From assembly GCF_900177735.1 (NCBI RefSeq), contig NZ_FXBB01000005.1, positions 1 through 64,000 on the forward strand: DNA of 64,000 nt, written 5' to 3'. The position numbers and the translations under genes were made by a program. Below are positions 16,215 through 25,856 of this stretch, piece after piece. Under the pieces are notes generated by a model. That model was not told the DNA's origin. It did not search any database and was given only the letters and a program-made list of their open reading frames with translations. The DNA comes from Dethiosulfovibrio salsuginis. Its GTDB lineage: Bacteria; Synergistota; Synergistia; Synergistales; Dethiosulfovibrionaceae. Position 1 is the first letter of the stretch. Every line of letters starts with the position of its first letter.

Positions 16215-17123
16215 CTAAAGCCTGGGGAGCAACAGCCTCTCAAGGCCTATCCATCCTTCCCCTGCGCCGGTCCTCTCCGCCATAGAGAGGCCCACGACCT
16301 CAGCCATAAGGGCCACAAGCTCTGAGAGATCGTAGAGCCCTGCCCCTTCCCAGGCCTGACGGGCCTGATACTGGGTCATGCCTAAAGCCCTCTCGAAGCC
16401 TCCGTCTTTTCCGTACTTTTTGAGATAAAAGGCAAAACGGATTCGCTTGTGAAGTGCCGCCAAGACGGGGATAAGCTCACCGGCATCCTCAAGCTCTCTC
16501 AAGCCCTGAATGCACAGCCCCGCCCTTCTTGAGCAAAAACCGTCCAGCAAAGTCAGCATTCCCCGTCCCTGCTGGTTTAAAACCATCTCCTTAACAAGCC
16601 CAAGGTCCACAGTAGCACCGTCGGCAACCTCGCCTAAAGTAGCCAGTACGGAGAGGAGCTCCTCTCCGTCGTCGAGCCACTCCACCATCGTAGAGGCCCC
16701 TTCGTGGGACAGGTCTATGCCCGAAGAACGGGCCTTGCCTATCAGCCATGAGACCCTTTTTGAGGGCCAAAAAGGCACCACCTCCGCCTCCATCAAGGAG
16801 GATTTTGCGACGACCTCTTTGCCCAAAAACTTCTTGTGGTTTCCCCGGTAGACTAAGATCAGCCTTACATCGCTATCGGGACCCTCGAGAACATCTATAG
16901 AAGCCGAAGGGAAACTCCCTAAAGAGGTCGGATCCTCCAGTATTCGTGCTACTTTCGAGGAAAACAGCCCTGTTGCCATCGAATCGGACATAAGCTCCGA
17001 CCAGCTGTCCCAGGATTGGCCCTCTCTGACCTCATACCCCTGAGATCGACACTCGGAGACCGCCTCGGAAAGGAGACGCCGCTGAGAGGACTCAGCGGCG
17101 CTCACGATCACCAGATGGGGCAC
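16215..17123 (-). CDS. holA: DNA polymerase III delta subunit (divergent)
   Basis: Probable clamp-loader delta subunit, which opens the beta clamp. The 302 residues fit the HolA architecture: an N-terminal alpha/beta domain with a strongly predicted strand LILVYRG near residue 90, then KRVSWLIGKARSSGIDLSHEGASTMVEWL and a helical C-terminal collar domain (about 195-302, with LIPVLAALHKRIRFAFYLKKYG). Sequence conservation is weak, as is normal for delta, so part of the support is context: next to rpsT and immediately after leuS. The GTG start is 3 bp past the leuS stop codon. Confidence 0.78.
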   Translation of the reverse strand: MPHLVIVSAAESSQRRLLSEAVSECRSQGYEVREGQSWDSWSELMSDSMATGLFSSKVARILEDPTSLGSFPSASIDVLEGPDSDVRLILVYRGNHKKFLGKEVVAKSSLMEAEVVPFWPSKRVSWLIGKARSSGIDLSHEGASTMVEWLDDGEELLSVLATLGEVADGATVDLGLVKEMVLNQQGRGMLTLLDGFCSRRAGLCIQGLRELEDAGELIPVLAALHKRIRFAFYLKKYGKDGGFERALGMTQYQARQAWEGAGLYDLSELVALMAEVVGLSMAERTGAGEGWIGLERLLLPRL

Positions 17124-17126
17124 CGA

Positions 17127-19640
17127 CTACTTCACCACCAGATTGACCAAACGGCCGGGGACCACTATGACCTTTACGACCTTCATCCCTTCCATTCGCT
17201 TCTGAACTCCAGGATGCTCTAAGGCTATTTTCTCCAGATCCTCTTTGGATATATCCGAGGGAACCTGGAGCTTTTCCCTGACCTTGCCGTTGACCTGAAT
17301 CGCTATGGTAACCTCGTCGTCCACGGTCATATCGGGGTCGTACTCAGGCCACGCCTCAAGAGAAGCGCAGCTGGTCTTGCCAAGCCTCTCCCACAGCTCT
17401 TCGGCCATATGGGGAGCGTAGGGGCAGAGACAGAGGACGAAAGGCTCTATCAGCGATCTATACACCTGATCGTGCTTATAGCTCTCGTTTACGAAGACCA
17501 TCATCTGGGCTATGGCGGTATTGAAGTTCAGAGAATCGGTGTCCTCGGACACCTTCTTTACGGTCTTATGGAGACACCGGGCCAGCTCCACAGGGGGAAC
17601 GTCGTCAACCATAGGCCTGTCCATCAGACGCCACAGCCTCTCCAGAAAGCGGTGAACTCCTATAAGCCCCTGGGTGGACCAGGGCTTGGACATCTGGAGG
17701 GGGCCCATGAACATCTCGTACATCCTCATGGAATCGGCGCCGTAGTTCTTTATTATGTCGTCGGGGTTTATGACGTTTTTAAGGGACTTGGACATCTTGG
17801 CCACGACCCTCTCAAGGGGCTCCCCTGTGGCTGTCTCGACGAAAGAATCGGGACCGACCTCTGTGACCTGATCCATGGCCACCAGGGACTTGTCCTTCCT
17901 CTGATAGGCGTAGGAGGTTATCATTCCCTGGTTGACCAGCCTCCGGAAAGGCTCGTCGGTGTTGACAACTCCGATATCGAAAAGCACCTTATGCCAGAAC
18001 CGGGCGTAGAGCAGATGAAGCACAGCGTGCTCCGCCCCTCCTACGTAGAGATCCACAGGCATCCAGTAGTCCACCTTATCCTGGCCGACGAACTCTCTGT
18101 CGTTTTTGGGATCCAGATACCTGAGGTAATACCAGCAGGACCCGGCCCACTGGGGCATGGTGTTTGTCTCCCTCTTGCCCTTACCGCCGCAACAGGGACA
18201 GGTGGTGTTTACCCACGACTCTATAGCCGCCAGTGGAGATTCTCCCGTCCCGGTTGGGACGTAGCTCTCCACCTCGGGCAACAGAAGAGGAAGCTGATCC
18301 TCCGGCACCGGCACTATGCCGCACTTCTCGCAGTGGACCAAGGGGATAGGCTCTCCCCAATACCTCTGCCTTGAGAAAACCCAATCACGGAGCTTGTAGT
18401 TTATGGCCCTGTTGCCCTTTCCCCTCTCCTCCAGCCACTGAATCGTGGCCTCTATGGCCTCCTCCTTGCCCATACCGTCCAGAAAACCCGAGTTCACGTG
18501 AGGACCGTCGCCGGTAAAGGCCTCCTTCGAGACATCGCCGCCCTGAAGAACCTCGATTATGGGAAGGTCGAACTTGGTGGCGAACTCCCAGTCCCTCTGG
18601 TCGTGGGCGGGAACTGCCATAATGGCCCCGGTCCCGTAGGATATTAGGATATAGTCGGAGATCCACACAGGAACTCTCTCGCCGTTCATGGGGTTTATGG
18701 CGTAGGCTCCGGTGAAGGCCCCGGTCTTGTCCTTGTTCAGCTCGGTCCTCTCCAGGTCAGATTTCAGCGACGCCTGTCTTATGTAATTGACCACCTCTTC
18801 CCGGTGCTCGTCGGTAGTTATGACGTCCACCAGGGGATGCTCAGGGGCAAGAACCATGTAAGTAGCACCGAAAAGGGTGTCGGGCCTGGTGGTGTAGACC
18901 CGAAGCTCTCCCTGTCCTCCCTCTAAGGAGAAGGCCACCTCAGCCCCGGTGCTCTTGCCTATCCAGTTTCTCTGCATGGCCTTTATGGCCTCGGGCCACT
19001 CCACCTTGTCGATATCCTGCAAAAGCCTCTCGGCGTAGGCGGTTATCCTGAGGATCCACTGGCGAAGGTTCTTCCTCTCCACCTGAGCCCCGCACCTCTC
19101 GCAACGGCCCTCTTTGACCTCTTCGTTGGCGAGTCCGGTCAGACAGGAGGGACACCAGTTGATAGGGGTCTCGGACTCGTAGGCCAGGCCCTTCTCGAAA
19201 AGCTTCAGAAATATCCACTGGGTCCAACGATAGTAGTCAGGTGTATGGGTCGATACCTCCCTGTCCCAGTCGTAGGAGAAACCCAGGGACTTTATCTGCT
19301 CCCTGAAGTTATCGATGTTGCTTTTGGTGGTTATCTCCGGATGGGTCCCGGTCTTTATGGCGTAGTTCTCCGCCGGAAGTCCGAATGAATCGAACCCCAT
19401 AGGATGGAGGACGGCGTAGCCCTTCATCCTGAGGAATCTACAGTATATGTCCGTAGCGGTGTAGCCCTCTGGGTGGCCGACGTGAAGCCCTGCCCCGGAG
19501 GGATAGGGGAACATGTCGAGAACGTACCGCCTTCTGTCCTTCGGTATGGAGGGATCCTCCACCGCCTTGAAGGTCCTGTTGTCATCCCAATACTTTTGCC
19601 ATTTACCCTCTATGGATCGAAAATCGTAATCCAAAGTCAA
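17127..19640 (-). CDS. leuS: Leucyl-tRNA synthetase
   Basis: Class I synthetase that charges tRNA-Leu and edits mischarged products. It shows the HIGH-type signature in [21 protein letters not shown] near the N-terminus and a zinc-knob region with CPSC and CERCG. The CP1 editing domain includes [12 protein letters not shown] and the editing Asp in [11 protein letters not shown]. The KMSKS loop appears as [14 protein letters not shown]. The C-terminal domain ends RLVNLVVK. A longer ORF begins 13 codons upstream at a GTG. The TTG start of [14 protein letters not shown] is preferred because GGAGG lies 5 bases before it and a TATAAT-like -10 overlaps the longer version. Confidence 0.96.
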   Translation of the reverse strand: MTLDYDFRSIEGKWQKYWDDNRTFKAVEDPSIPKDRRRYVLDMFPYPSGAGLHVGHPEGYTATDIYCRFLRMKGYAVLHPMGFDSFGLPAENYAIKTGTHPEITTKSNIDNFREQIKSLGFSYDWDREVSTHTPDYYRWTQWIFLKLFEKGLAYESETPINWCPSCLTGLANEEVKEGRCERCGAQVERKNLRQWILRITAYAERLLQDIDKVEWPEAIKAMQRNWIGKSTGAEVAFSLEGGQGELRVYTTRPDTLFGATYMVLAPEHPLVDVITTDEHREEVVNYIRQASLKSDLERTELNKDKTGAFTGAYAINPMNGERVPVWISDYILISYGTGAIMAVPAHDQRDWEFATKFDLPIIEVLQGGDVSKEAFTGDGPHVNSGFLDGMGKEEAIEATIQWLEERGKGNRAINYKLRDWVFSRQRYWGEPIPLVHCEKCGIVPVPEDQLPLLLPEVESYVPTGTGESPLAAIESWVNTTCPCCGGKGKRETNTMPQWAGSCWYYLRYLDPKNDREFVGQDKVDYWMPVDLYVGGAEHAVLHLLYARFWHKVLFDIGVVNTDEPFRRLVNQGMITSYAYQRKDKSLVAMDQVTEVGPDSFVETATGEPLERVVAKMSKSLKNVINPDDIIKNYGADSMRMYEMFMGPLQMSKPWSTQGLIGVHRFLERLWRLMDRPMVDDVPPVELARCLHKTVKKVSEDTDSLNFNTAIAQMMVFVNESYKHDQVYRSLIEPFVLCLCPYAPHMAEELWERLGKTSCASLEAWPEYDPDMTVDDEVTIAIQVNGKVREKLQVPSDISKEDLEKIALEHPGVQKRMEGMKVVKVIVVPGRLVNLVVK

Positions 19641-19668
19641 CTCCTCCTCCGTATCTCTTTCTGGGCCG

Positions 19669-19674
19669 ATTATA
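19669..19674 (-). promoter_or_regulatory. Candidate -10 element for leuS
   Basis: The minus strand reads TATAAT about 30 bp before the proposed TTG start. A convincing -35 at 16-18 bp is not visible, so this is only a candidate. Confidence 0.35.
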
Positions 19675-19694
19675 CCCACAAAACCGCTGAGCCG

Positions 19695-21035
19695 CTAGCC
19701 AAGGCCTACGGAGGCCACAGCCTCAGCCAAAGACCTAACCCTTATGACCTTAACGTCAGGAGGCAGCTCCTCGCCCTCTCTGGCACTGACCACGGCGGTC
19801 TTAAAGCCCAGCCTGGCGGCCTCTTTAAGCCTCTGAGGGGTTCGACCGACAGGACGAATCTCCCCCACCAACCCGACCTCCCCGAGCAGACAACAGTCCG
19901 ACGGTAGTGCCCTGTCGGACGCCGAGGAAACCAGAGCCATCGCCAGAGCCAGGTCCGCACCAGGGTCTCTCAGGTCAAGCCCTCCCGCCACGTTGGCGTA
20001 GACGTCCAGACCGGAGGTAGAGAGTCCACAGCGCTTTTGGATCACCGCCAACAGAAGGTGGAGCTTGTTCAAGGAAAAGCCCCTCGCCGTCCTCTTAGGA
20101 TAGGGGAAAACGGTGGTCGCAGCCAAAGCCTGGACCTCCGCAACGAGGGGCCGACTTCCCTCCATGACCACGGTGACAGCCACCCCTGGAACCGACTCAT
20201 CCCCCCTATTCCAGTAGAGGCCACTGGGATCCTCCACCGCCTTAAGGCCCCGCCCCTCCATCTGAAAGAGGCCCACCTCGTCGGTGCCACCGTATCGGTT
20301 TTTCGTGGCCCTAAGGACCCGATAGGCGGAGCTCTCCTCGCCGGAGAACAGCAGCACCGTGTCCACCATGTGCTCCAAAAGCATGGGCCCGGCGATCCGT
20401 CCCTCTTTGGTTATGTGGCCCACCAAAACCGTGGGGATGCCTCTGCTTTTTGCCACATCGATACACCTCTGGGCCACCGCTCTCACCTGGGTCGGAGTCC
20501 CAGGCCATCCCGACTCCTCGCCGGTCTTCATGGCCTGAACGCTGTCCACCACCAGCACACCGTGGTCCGACAGGACCTCTAACGCACCGTCCACGTCGCT
20601 GTGGCAGAATATCTCCAGCCCCTCCACGTCCGCCCCAAGCCGAGACGACCGAAGGGCAACCTGAGAGGCGGACTCCTCGCCGGAGACGTAGAGCACCTTA
20701 GATCCCGACCGAGCCAGGTTACCGCAGACCTGAAGGAGCAAAGTCGACTTCCCTATCCCGGGCTGTCCTCCTAGTAGGACCACACCTCCCTCGACCATAC
20801 CGCCGCCTAAAACCCTGTCCAGCTCGCCTATCCCGGAGGAAAAACGCCGAGGGGGCTTTAGCCCCAGGACCTTCTGAGGTGACATAGGCCGAGCCCTTTC
20901 ACTCTGGGCGCTAGAGGAGATCAGCTCCTGCTCTACGGACCCCCACTCTCCGCATTTAGGACACCTGCCCACAGGAGACAGGCTGACGTAGCCGCACTGG
21001 TAGCAGGAATACCTCACTTCGTTTTTTTTAGCCAC
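19695..21035 (-). CDS. radA: DNA repair protein RadA (Sms)
   Basis: RecA-related ATPase that helps branch migration during recombinational repair. The N-terminal four-cysteine zinc finger is CYQCGYVSLSPVGRCPKCG. Walker A is GGQPGIGKSTLL, Walker B is in VLVVDSVQA, and the RadA signature appears as KNRYGGTDEVG. A Lon-like C-terminal domain follows with LDVYANVAGGLDLRDPGADLALA. The GTG start (VAKKNEVRY) has AAAGGGGGTGA upstream. A longer reading frame runs into repeat copy C and is not credible. The gene upstream on this strand is repeat C; leuS follows 54 bp later. Confidence 0.95.
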   Translation of the reverse strand: MAKKNEVRYSCYQCGYVSLSPVGRCPKCGEWGSVEQELISSSAQSERARPMSPQKVLGLKPPRRFSSGIGELDRVLGGGMVEGGVVLLGGQPGIGKSTLLLQVCGNLARSGSKVLYVSGEESASQVALRSSRLGADVEGLEIFCHSDVDGALEVLSDHGVLVVDSVQAMKTGEESGWPGTPTQVRAVAQRCIDVAKSRGIPTVLVGHITKEGRIAGPMLLEHMVDTVLLFSGEESSAYRVLRATKNRYGGTDEVGLFQMEGRGLKAVEDPSGLYWNRGDESVPGVAVTVVMEGSRPLVAEVQALAATTVFPYPKRTARGFSLNKLHLLLAVIQKRCGLSTSGLDVYANVAGGLDLRDPGADLALAMALVSSASDRALPSDCCLLGEVGLVGEIRPVGRTPQRLKEAARLGFKTAVVSAREGEELPPDVKVIRVRSLAEAVASVGLG

Positions 21036-21057
21036 AACATCACCCCCTTTGAGAATT

Positions 21058-21257
21058 TCCTCGGAGAGACCGTCCCGCCATCGCCCTGTCTCGCCCGGGC
21101 GTATACTCGACCTGCCTGTTCCGTACGAACCGCCTTGGAGGGCACGTCCTGTGCCCCCTCGGCTTGGGGCGACGTCCTGTCGCCCCATTCGTACTACACG
21201 ACGGCATGTCGAGTATACGGGCTCGAACGGGCTACGTCGGAACGGTCTCTCCGAGGA
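21058..21257. repeat. Structured palindromic repeat, copy C
   Basis: Third copy of the 196-nt core (21060-21255), in the same orientation and without indels relative to copies A and B. The 16-bp boundary arms are perfect, and the second central hairpin is perfect here (GGGGCGAC/GTCGCCCC), unlike in A and B. G21097-C21228 replaces the A-T pair of the other copies, and C21126-G21191 matches copy B. The outermost A/T-rich arm is present only on the right in altered form; on the left it is replaced by the radA ribosome-binding region. The element fills the divergent gap between radA and the his operon, about 20 bp from the radA start codon. Confidence 0.85.
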
Positions 21258-21280
21258 TTGGCGTTTTTAGAGATGCTCTT

Positions 21281-21310
21281 TAGACAAACGTGATCCATTT
21301 TAGCTATATT
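21281..21310 (+). promoter_or_regulatory. Candidate his operon promoter
   Basis: TAGACA (21281-21286) and TATATT (21305-21310) are separated by 18 bp, each 5 of 6 to consensus. It would give a leader of about 88 nt before hisZ. Confidence 0.5.
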
Positions 21311-21340
21311 CCGGGAAACACGCCACTTTACAGCCGCAAA

Positions 21341-21360
21341 GAGAGATGTTATCATCTCTC
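21341..21360. promoter_or_regulatory. Inverted repeat in the his leader
   Basis: GAGAGATG and CATCTCTC flank a TTAT loop, a perfect 8-bp palindrome. It lies about 30 bp past the candidate promoter and 45 bp before hisZ. It could be an operator or an RNA hairpin. No T run follows, so it is not a simple terminator, and no His-rich leader peptide was recognised. Confidence 0.4.
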
Positions 21361-21404
21361 CCATTGTCACTCTAACGATTTACCACAGTAAAGGATGTGC
21401 TCCT

Positions 21405-22610
21405 ATGACCTGCACCATGATCAGAGTGGCCGAGGGATCGTCCAACGCCGGAGGAAAGATGGCCATAGCAATAGAGAGATGCCGACACCTTATGGTGGAC
21501 CGGTTTAACCGCCACGGATACAGGCTCTTTTGGCCCTCAGGGCTTCAGCTTCTGGAGACCTGCTGGCTACTCCCTCCGTCCATAAGACGACAGCTAATAG
21601 TCCTAAACTCGCCAGCAGGAGAGCCCTGCTGTCTAAGGCCGGACATAACCTTAGCGGCGGTCAGCTACATGGCGAGCAACTACCCTCTCGACCAGTGGCC
21701 TCTCAGGATATGCTATTCCGACCGGGTGTACCGAAAGGCCCCTAAAGGATCGGCGATAGAGACGTTTCAGATAGGTGCGGAGCTACTGGGATGGGAGGGA
21801 GAGGGGGCGGATCTGGAGATGCTCCACCTTCTGGTTAAATCCCTGGACGACCTGGGCCTGACCGACACGGTGCTGGTGCTGAGCGACCCTTCTCTGGTGT
21901 CCAGGGCCATGGAGGGCATCGACCTGGACATGAGGGGAAAAATGATCCGGTCCCTTCAGGATCGGTCCTACCGTTCCTATATGGACCTTGCCAAAAACGC
22001 CCCAGGATCTCACAGAAAGTTTCTACAGGCCCTTCCGGAGCTCAAGGGCAAGGGGGAGGCCCTGGAGGAGATAAAAAAACTGACCGGCAAGGGAGAGACC
22101 GAGGCCTTAGAGAGGATACACCGTTCCATATCTTCGGTGATGTCGAAAGACAGGGTCTTCTTCGACCTGGCATCGGTGAGGGAGCTGGACTACTACAGCG
22201 GGCCGATTTTCGACGTCTACTCATCGGGATCGGGAACCTCCCTGGGGGGAGGGGGAAGGTACGACGGCCTTCTGAGCCGCTACGGCCTTTCAGGACAGGC
22301 CGTAGGATTCGGTTTAGACCTGGAGGAACTGGCAAAACAGTCGTCATATCGAAACCCCGAGCCTATCGTGGCGGTGTGGGGAGGGGGAACATCGGTGGAA
22401 AAGGCCCTTAACTCCTGCTCCCTCCTCCACGACCTAGGACTCACCACGGAGATACTGTGGAGCTCGGAGAAAAGCCAGTCCCAGGAGCGAACCAGAGCCA
22501 AAGGATACCGATGGTGGTTCGACCCGGAGAACAGGCTGATAATCGACGTCGAGAAGGGCCTGGAGATGGCCTTAGATAGATGGATAGAGGAAAGGAATGA
22601 ACTACCATGA
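21405..22610 (+). CDS. hisZ: ATP phosphoribosyltransferase regulatory subunit
   Basis: HisRS-like protein of 401 residues that forms a complex with the short HisG and confers histidine feedback control. It has class II synthetase-like motifs, including FWPSGLQLLETCW, CCLRPDITLAAVSYMA and RICYSDRVYRK, and ends without an anticodon-binding domain typical of true HisRS. The late segment DYYSGPIFDVYSSGSGTSLGGGGRYDGLL is characteristic of HisZ/HisS. AAGGA lies about 9 bases before the ATG. It is the first gene of a seven-gene histidine operon and overlaps hisG by an ATGA junction. Confidence 0.93.
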   Translation: MTCTMIRVAEGSSNAGGKMAIAIERCRHLMVDRFNRHGYRLFWPSGLQLLETCWLLPPSIRRQLIVLNSPAGEPCCLRPDITLAAVSYMASNYPLDQWPLRICYSDRVYRKAPKGSAIETFQIGAELLGWEGEGADLEMLHLLVKSLDDLGLTDTVLVLSDPSLVSRAMEGIDLDMRGKMIRSLQDRSYRSYMDLAKNAPGSHRKFLQALPELKGKGEALEEIKKLTGKGETEALERIHRSISSVMSKDRVFFDLASVRELDYYSGPIFDVYSSGSGTSLGGGGRYDGLLSRYGLSGQAVGFGLDLEELAKQSSYRNPEPIVAVWGGGTSVEKALNSCSLLHDLGLTTEILWSSEKSQSQERTRAKGYRWWFDPENRLIIDVEKGLEMALDRWIEERNELP

Positions 22611-23254
22611 TAACCATAGCCTTGCCAACAGGGCGGGTGCTCAAAGAGGCTATAGAGATACTGGAGGACGGAGGACTGCCCGTAGAGGGCCTTAAAAATC
22701 CCGGCAGGGAGCTGGTCATAGAGGAAGGTTCAACGAGGTACATTCTGGCAAAACCTATGGACGTACCTCTCTACGTCCACCGTGGGGTGGCGGACCTGGC
22801 ACTGGCGGGAAGCGACGTCCTCTGGGAGTCGGGAAGCCAGCTTGTGGAGCTTCTGGACACAGGGAGGGGGCTGTGCTCCCTACAGGTGGCCGGTCCACCG
22901 GAGCTGTCGGATAGATTCAAAGGCCACAGGTCGGAGCTGATGGGACTTAAAGTAGCCACAAAATACCCGGAGATAGCTGACAGACACTTCTCTCGAAAGG
23001 CCATACAGATAGACCTTGTACACCTAAACGGCTCTATAGAGCTGGCCCCTAGGCTCGGCCTCACCGACTGCATACTGGACATAGTCCAGACCGGATCGAC
23101 ATTGAAGGCAAACGGCCTGGTCCTGCTGGAATACGTCGCTCCGGTTTCTCTGCGGCTGGTGGCGAGCAGAAAAGGGGCCTCCACCATGTGGGACAGAATA
23201 GGCCCTCTGGTGAACTCCATAAAAAAGGAAAGCTCCCAGCAGGTGGCCTCATGA
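22607..23254 (+). CDS. hisG: ATP phosphoribosyltransferase, short form
   Basis: First enzyme of histidine synthesis: joins ATP and PRPP. The 215-residue protein is the short type that lacks the C-terminal regulatory domain and needs HisZ, which is encoded just upstream. Visible motifs are IALPTGRVLKEA at the start, GVADLALAGSDVLWE, KVATKYPEIADRHF, and the PRPP-binding segment DCILDIVQTGSTLKANGL. Start and stop codons overlap those of hisZ and hisB, indicating translational coupling. Confidence 0.96.
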   Translation: MITIALPTGRVLKEAIEILEDGGLPVEGLKNPGRELVIEEGSTRYILAKPMDVPLYVHRGVADLALAGSDVLWESGSQLVELLDTGRGLCSLQVAGPPELSDRFKGHRSELMGLKVATKYPEIADRHFSRKAIQIDLVHLNGSIELAPRLGLTDCILDIVQTGSTLKANGLVLLEYVAPVSLRLVASRKGASTMWDRIGPLVNSIKKESSQQVAS

Positions 23255-23820
23255 TCTCCCGGACAAGGACGACGAAAGAGACCTCCGTGGAGATATCCCT
23301 GGAGGTAGCCCCTACCGAGCAGACCGTATCGATAAAGACAGGATGTCCTTTTATGGACCACATGATAACCCTGCTGGCCTTCCACGGAGGATGGTCCCTG
23401 ACGGTCTCCGCCCAAGGGGACGACGTGGACGACCACCACATCGCCGAGGACCTTGCCATAACCTTAGGGAGCGCCGTCCTTAAATCCCTGGAGGGCAGGA
23501 CCTACAGAAGATACGGCTGGTGCGCCATGCCTATGGACGGAACACTGGTTCTTACGTCGGTGGACCTTAGCGGAAGAGGAAGCCTAACCTCGGACCTCCC
23601 CTTCCCCACCGAAAAGTGCGGATCCTTCGACACAGAGCTGATAGAGGAGTTCTGGAGGGCCTTTGCCCGAGAGTCTAGGTCCACGGTACACCTGAGGGCC
23701 CTATCGGTGGACAACTCCCACCACCTGGCAGAGGCCACCTTCAAGGGAATGGGACAGGCACTCAGACAGGCACTGGAGGACGACCGATCGGTCCGATCCA
23801 CCAAGGGGGTGCTTGTTTGA
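23251..23820 (+). CDS. hisB: Imidazoleglycerol-phosphate dehydratase
   Basis: Converts imidazole glycerol phosphate to imidazole acetol phosphate. The 189-residue single-domain enzyme (no HisN phosphatase fusion) has the two manganese-binding His clusters HMITLLAFHGG with DVDDHHIAEDLAI, and VDNSHHLAEATFKG. The ATG overlaps the hisG stop codon (ATGA). A longer frame begins inside hisG but lacks homology. The histidinol-phosphate phosphatase, HisC and HisD are not in this window. Confidence 0.96.
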   Translation: MISRTRTTKETSVEISLEVAPTEQTVSIKTGCPFMDHMITLLAFHGGWSLTVSAQGDDVDDHHIAEDLAITLGSAVLKSLEGRTYRRYGWCAMPMDGTLVLTSVDLSGRGSLTSDLPFPTEKCGSFDTELIEEFWRAFARESRSTVHLRALSVDNSHHLAEATFKGMGQALRQALEDDRSVRSTKGVLV

Positions 23821-24389
23821 AGATCGGCATCATAGACTACGGAGCGGGCAACCTGGGCAACGTGGTCAGAGCCCTGAAGAGGCTGGACCTGGAAGGTGCG
23901 GTGCTGTCTTTACCGGAGGAGGCTAAAAAGGCCTCCTTTTTGATACTGCCCGGGGTCGGCGCCTTCGATCCAGCTATGAAAAACCTGGCGGCCAGGGGCT
24001 GGGACGAGAGGATAATCGACTGGGCGGAGCGTGGAAACCCCATTCTAGGCATCTGCCTTGGAATGCAGCTAATGGCTCAAAGCAGCACCGAAGGAGGGCT
24101 GACACCGGGCCTAGGCCTTATAGACGGCCAGGTGGTTAAACTGGACATAACCCCATCCCCTCACATGGGATGGAACACCCTATCGGGATCGAAGGAACAC
24201 TACTACTTCGTCCACAGCTACGGCATCGTCCGTTCTAAAGACGTTGCGACCACCACCGAGGTGGGAGGAACGTCTTTCGTGTCGTCGGCGGTCAAAGGCT
24301 CGGTGACGGGACTACAGTTCCACCCGGAGAGGAGCGGCCCCTCGGGGCTTCGGCTGCTGGATAAAATAATCAAAGGGAAGGGGCTGTGA
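23817..24389 (+). CDS. hisH: Imidazole glycerol phosphate synthase, glutaminase subunit
   Basis: Class I glutamine amidotransferase of 190 residues that feeds ammonia to HisF. The nucleophile Cys is in GICLGMQLMA and the catalytic His and Glu are in LQFHPERSG. The opening IGIIDYGAGNLGNVVRAL and VGAFDPAMKNL are typical. It starts at a TTG overlapping the hisB stop codon. Confidence 0.96.
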   Translation: MKIGIIDYGAGNLGNVVRALKRLDLEGAVLSLPEEAKKASFLILPGVGAFDPAMKNLAARGWDERIIDWAERGNPILGICLGMQLMAQSSTEGGLTPGLGLIDGQVVKLDITPSPHMGWNTLSGSKEHYYFVHSYGIVRSKDVATTTEVGGTSFVSSAVKGSVTGLQFHPERSGPSGLRLLDKIIKGKGL

Positions 24390-25114
24390 GGACGTTGGAG
24401 CTATACCCCGCCATAGACCTGTACGGAGGAAAAGTGGTTCGGCTGGAGAACGGCCGGTTCGACATGATGAAAACCTACGGAGAGGACCCAGTGGAGACCG
24501 CACTGGAGCTGGCCCGCTCGGGCTGCCGATGGCTTCACCTCATAGACCTGGAAGGAGCCGAAAAAGGAAGGCCGATCCATCTGGAGACCTTAAAGGACAT
24601 AAAGGCCGCCACAGGGACGTCCATACAGTACGGAGGAGGGCTGAGGACCGAAGGGCAGGTGGAAGAGGCTCTGAACTGTGGGGCCGACAGGGTTTACCTC
24701 GGGAGCCTTATATTCAAAGGAGACCCAAAAGCACTCTGGGGCAGGTTCGGCCCGAAAGTGGTCCCCTCGGTGGACGTCAAAGGGGGAACGGTAGCCATAT
24801 CGGGCTGGACCGAGACGACCTCCCTGTCCCCAGACGAAGCCATAGGCCGACTGATGGACCTAGGCTACAGGACCTTTTTGGTGACCTCCATAGGCAGAGA
24901 CGGAACGGCCTCGGGACCAGAGCTGTCCCTTTACGACGGACTGGACCACGAAAAGGCGAACCTCATAGCGGCGGGAGGCATAAGGAACCTGGAGGACATT
25001 AAAAATCTGGATAACGCTGGGGTCTCCGGCTCGGTCCTCGGGACGTGTCTCTACGAAAGCACCTTAAACCTGAAAGAAGCCATGGAGGCCCTGCAATGCT
25101 CACTAAAAGGATAA
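24386..25114 (+). CDS. hisA: Phosphoribosylformimino-ribotide isomerase
   Basis: TIM-barrel isomerase (ProFAR isomerase) of 242 residues. The first catalytic Asp is in YPAIDLYGGKVVRL and the second half carries VPSVDVKGG and VTSIGRDGTASG. Phosphate-binding loops are visible as YGGGLR and AAGGIRNLED. The GTG start overlaps the hisH stop codon, and the 3' end overlaps hisF by 19 bp. Confidence 0.96.
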   Translation: MRTLELYPAIDLYGGKVVRLENGRFDMMKTYGEDPVETALELARSGCRWLHLIDLEGAEKGRPIHLETLKDIKAATGTSIQYGGGLRTEGQVEEALNCGADRVYLGSLIFKGDPKALWGRFGPKVVPSVDVKGGTVAISGWTETTSLSPDEAIGRLMDLGYRTFLVTSIGRDGTASGPELSLYDGLDHEKANLIAAGGIRNLEDIKNLDNAGVSGSVLGTCLYESTLNLKEAMEALQCSLKG

Positions 25115-25854
25115 TACCCTGCCTGGACGTAAAGGCCGGGCGGGTGGTGAAAGGCATCAACTTCAAAGACCTTAGAGACGCAGGAGATCCGGCGGAGCTG
25201 GCGGAGAGCTACATGAAAGAGGGAGCCGACGAGCTGGTACTGCTCGATATAAGCGCGTCGGAGGAAAGGAGGGGGACCATGGCCCGGTGGGTCCAGGCTG
25301 TGGCGGACAGACTGACCATACCTTTCACAGTGGGAGGGGGCATCTCCTCGGCGGACCAGGCCAGAGAGCTTGTATCCATAGGGGCGGACAAAATATCCCT
25401 CAACACCGCCGCCGTGGGCGACCCGGACCTCATATCCCGCTGTGCCGACCTCCTAGGCTCTCAGGCGGTGGTGGTGGCCATAGACGTCAAGAAAAAGGGC
25501 AAAAGCTGGAAGGTGTTCACCCACGGAGGAAACCTAGAGACCTCTTTGGACTGTTTAGACTGGATAGGGCAGGTCGAAAGGATGGGATGCGGCGAGATAC
25601 TGCTCACCTCCATGGACGGCGATGGCACCAAAGAGGGCTACGACCTGGAGCTGCTGATTGAGGCGTCTAAAAGGACGTCGGTCCCTATAATAGCCTCCGG
25701 CGGGGCTGGATCGGCGGAGCACATAGCCCAGGCCCTGGAGTCGGGCGCTCAGGCGGCCCTGGCGGCGTCTATATTTCACTACGGCATACTCAGGATCAAA
25801 GAGGTAAAAGAACACCTCTCGGACAGAGGGATTTCCGTTAGAATAGGAGAATAA
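25096..25854 (+). CDS. hisF: Imidazole glycerol phosphate synthase, cyclase subunit
   Basis: TIM-barrel cyclase of 252 residues that pairs with HisH to make imidazole glycerol phosphate and AICAR. The catalytic Asp is in IIPCLDVKAGRVVKG and the second Asp in TSMDGDGTKEGYD. The loops VGGGI and ASGGAGSAEH bind phosphate. The ATG of MLTKRIIPC lies inside the end of hisA. Confidence 0.96.
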   Translation: MLTKRIIPCLDVKAGRVVKGINFKDLRDAGDPAELAESYMKEGADELVLLDISASEERRGTMARWVQAVADRLTIPFTVGGGISSADQARELVSIGADKISLNTAAVGDPDLISRCADLLGSQAVVVAIDVKKKGKSWKVFTHGGNLETSLDCLDWIGQVERMGCGEILLTSMDGDGTKEGYDLELLIEASKRTSVPIIASGGAGSAEHIAQALESGAQAALAASIFHYGILRIKEVKEHLSDRGISVRIGE

Positions 25855-25856
25855 TC

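Noticed and set aside
19641-19679. Upstream GTG start of leuS
   Set aside because: A TATAAT element overlaps it and GGAGGAGG points to the TTG 13 codons later, where LeuRS homology begins.
21036-21188. N-terminal extension of RadA by about 50 residues
   Set aside because: The extra residues are translated from repeat copy C, whereas a GTG with an excellent ribosome-binding site lies just before the zinc finger.
21317-21404. His attenuator with a leader peptide
   Set aside because: No short ORF with consecutive His codons was seen, and the palindrome at 21341-21360 lacks a T run.
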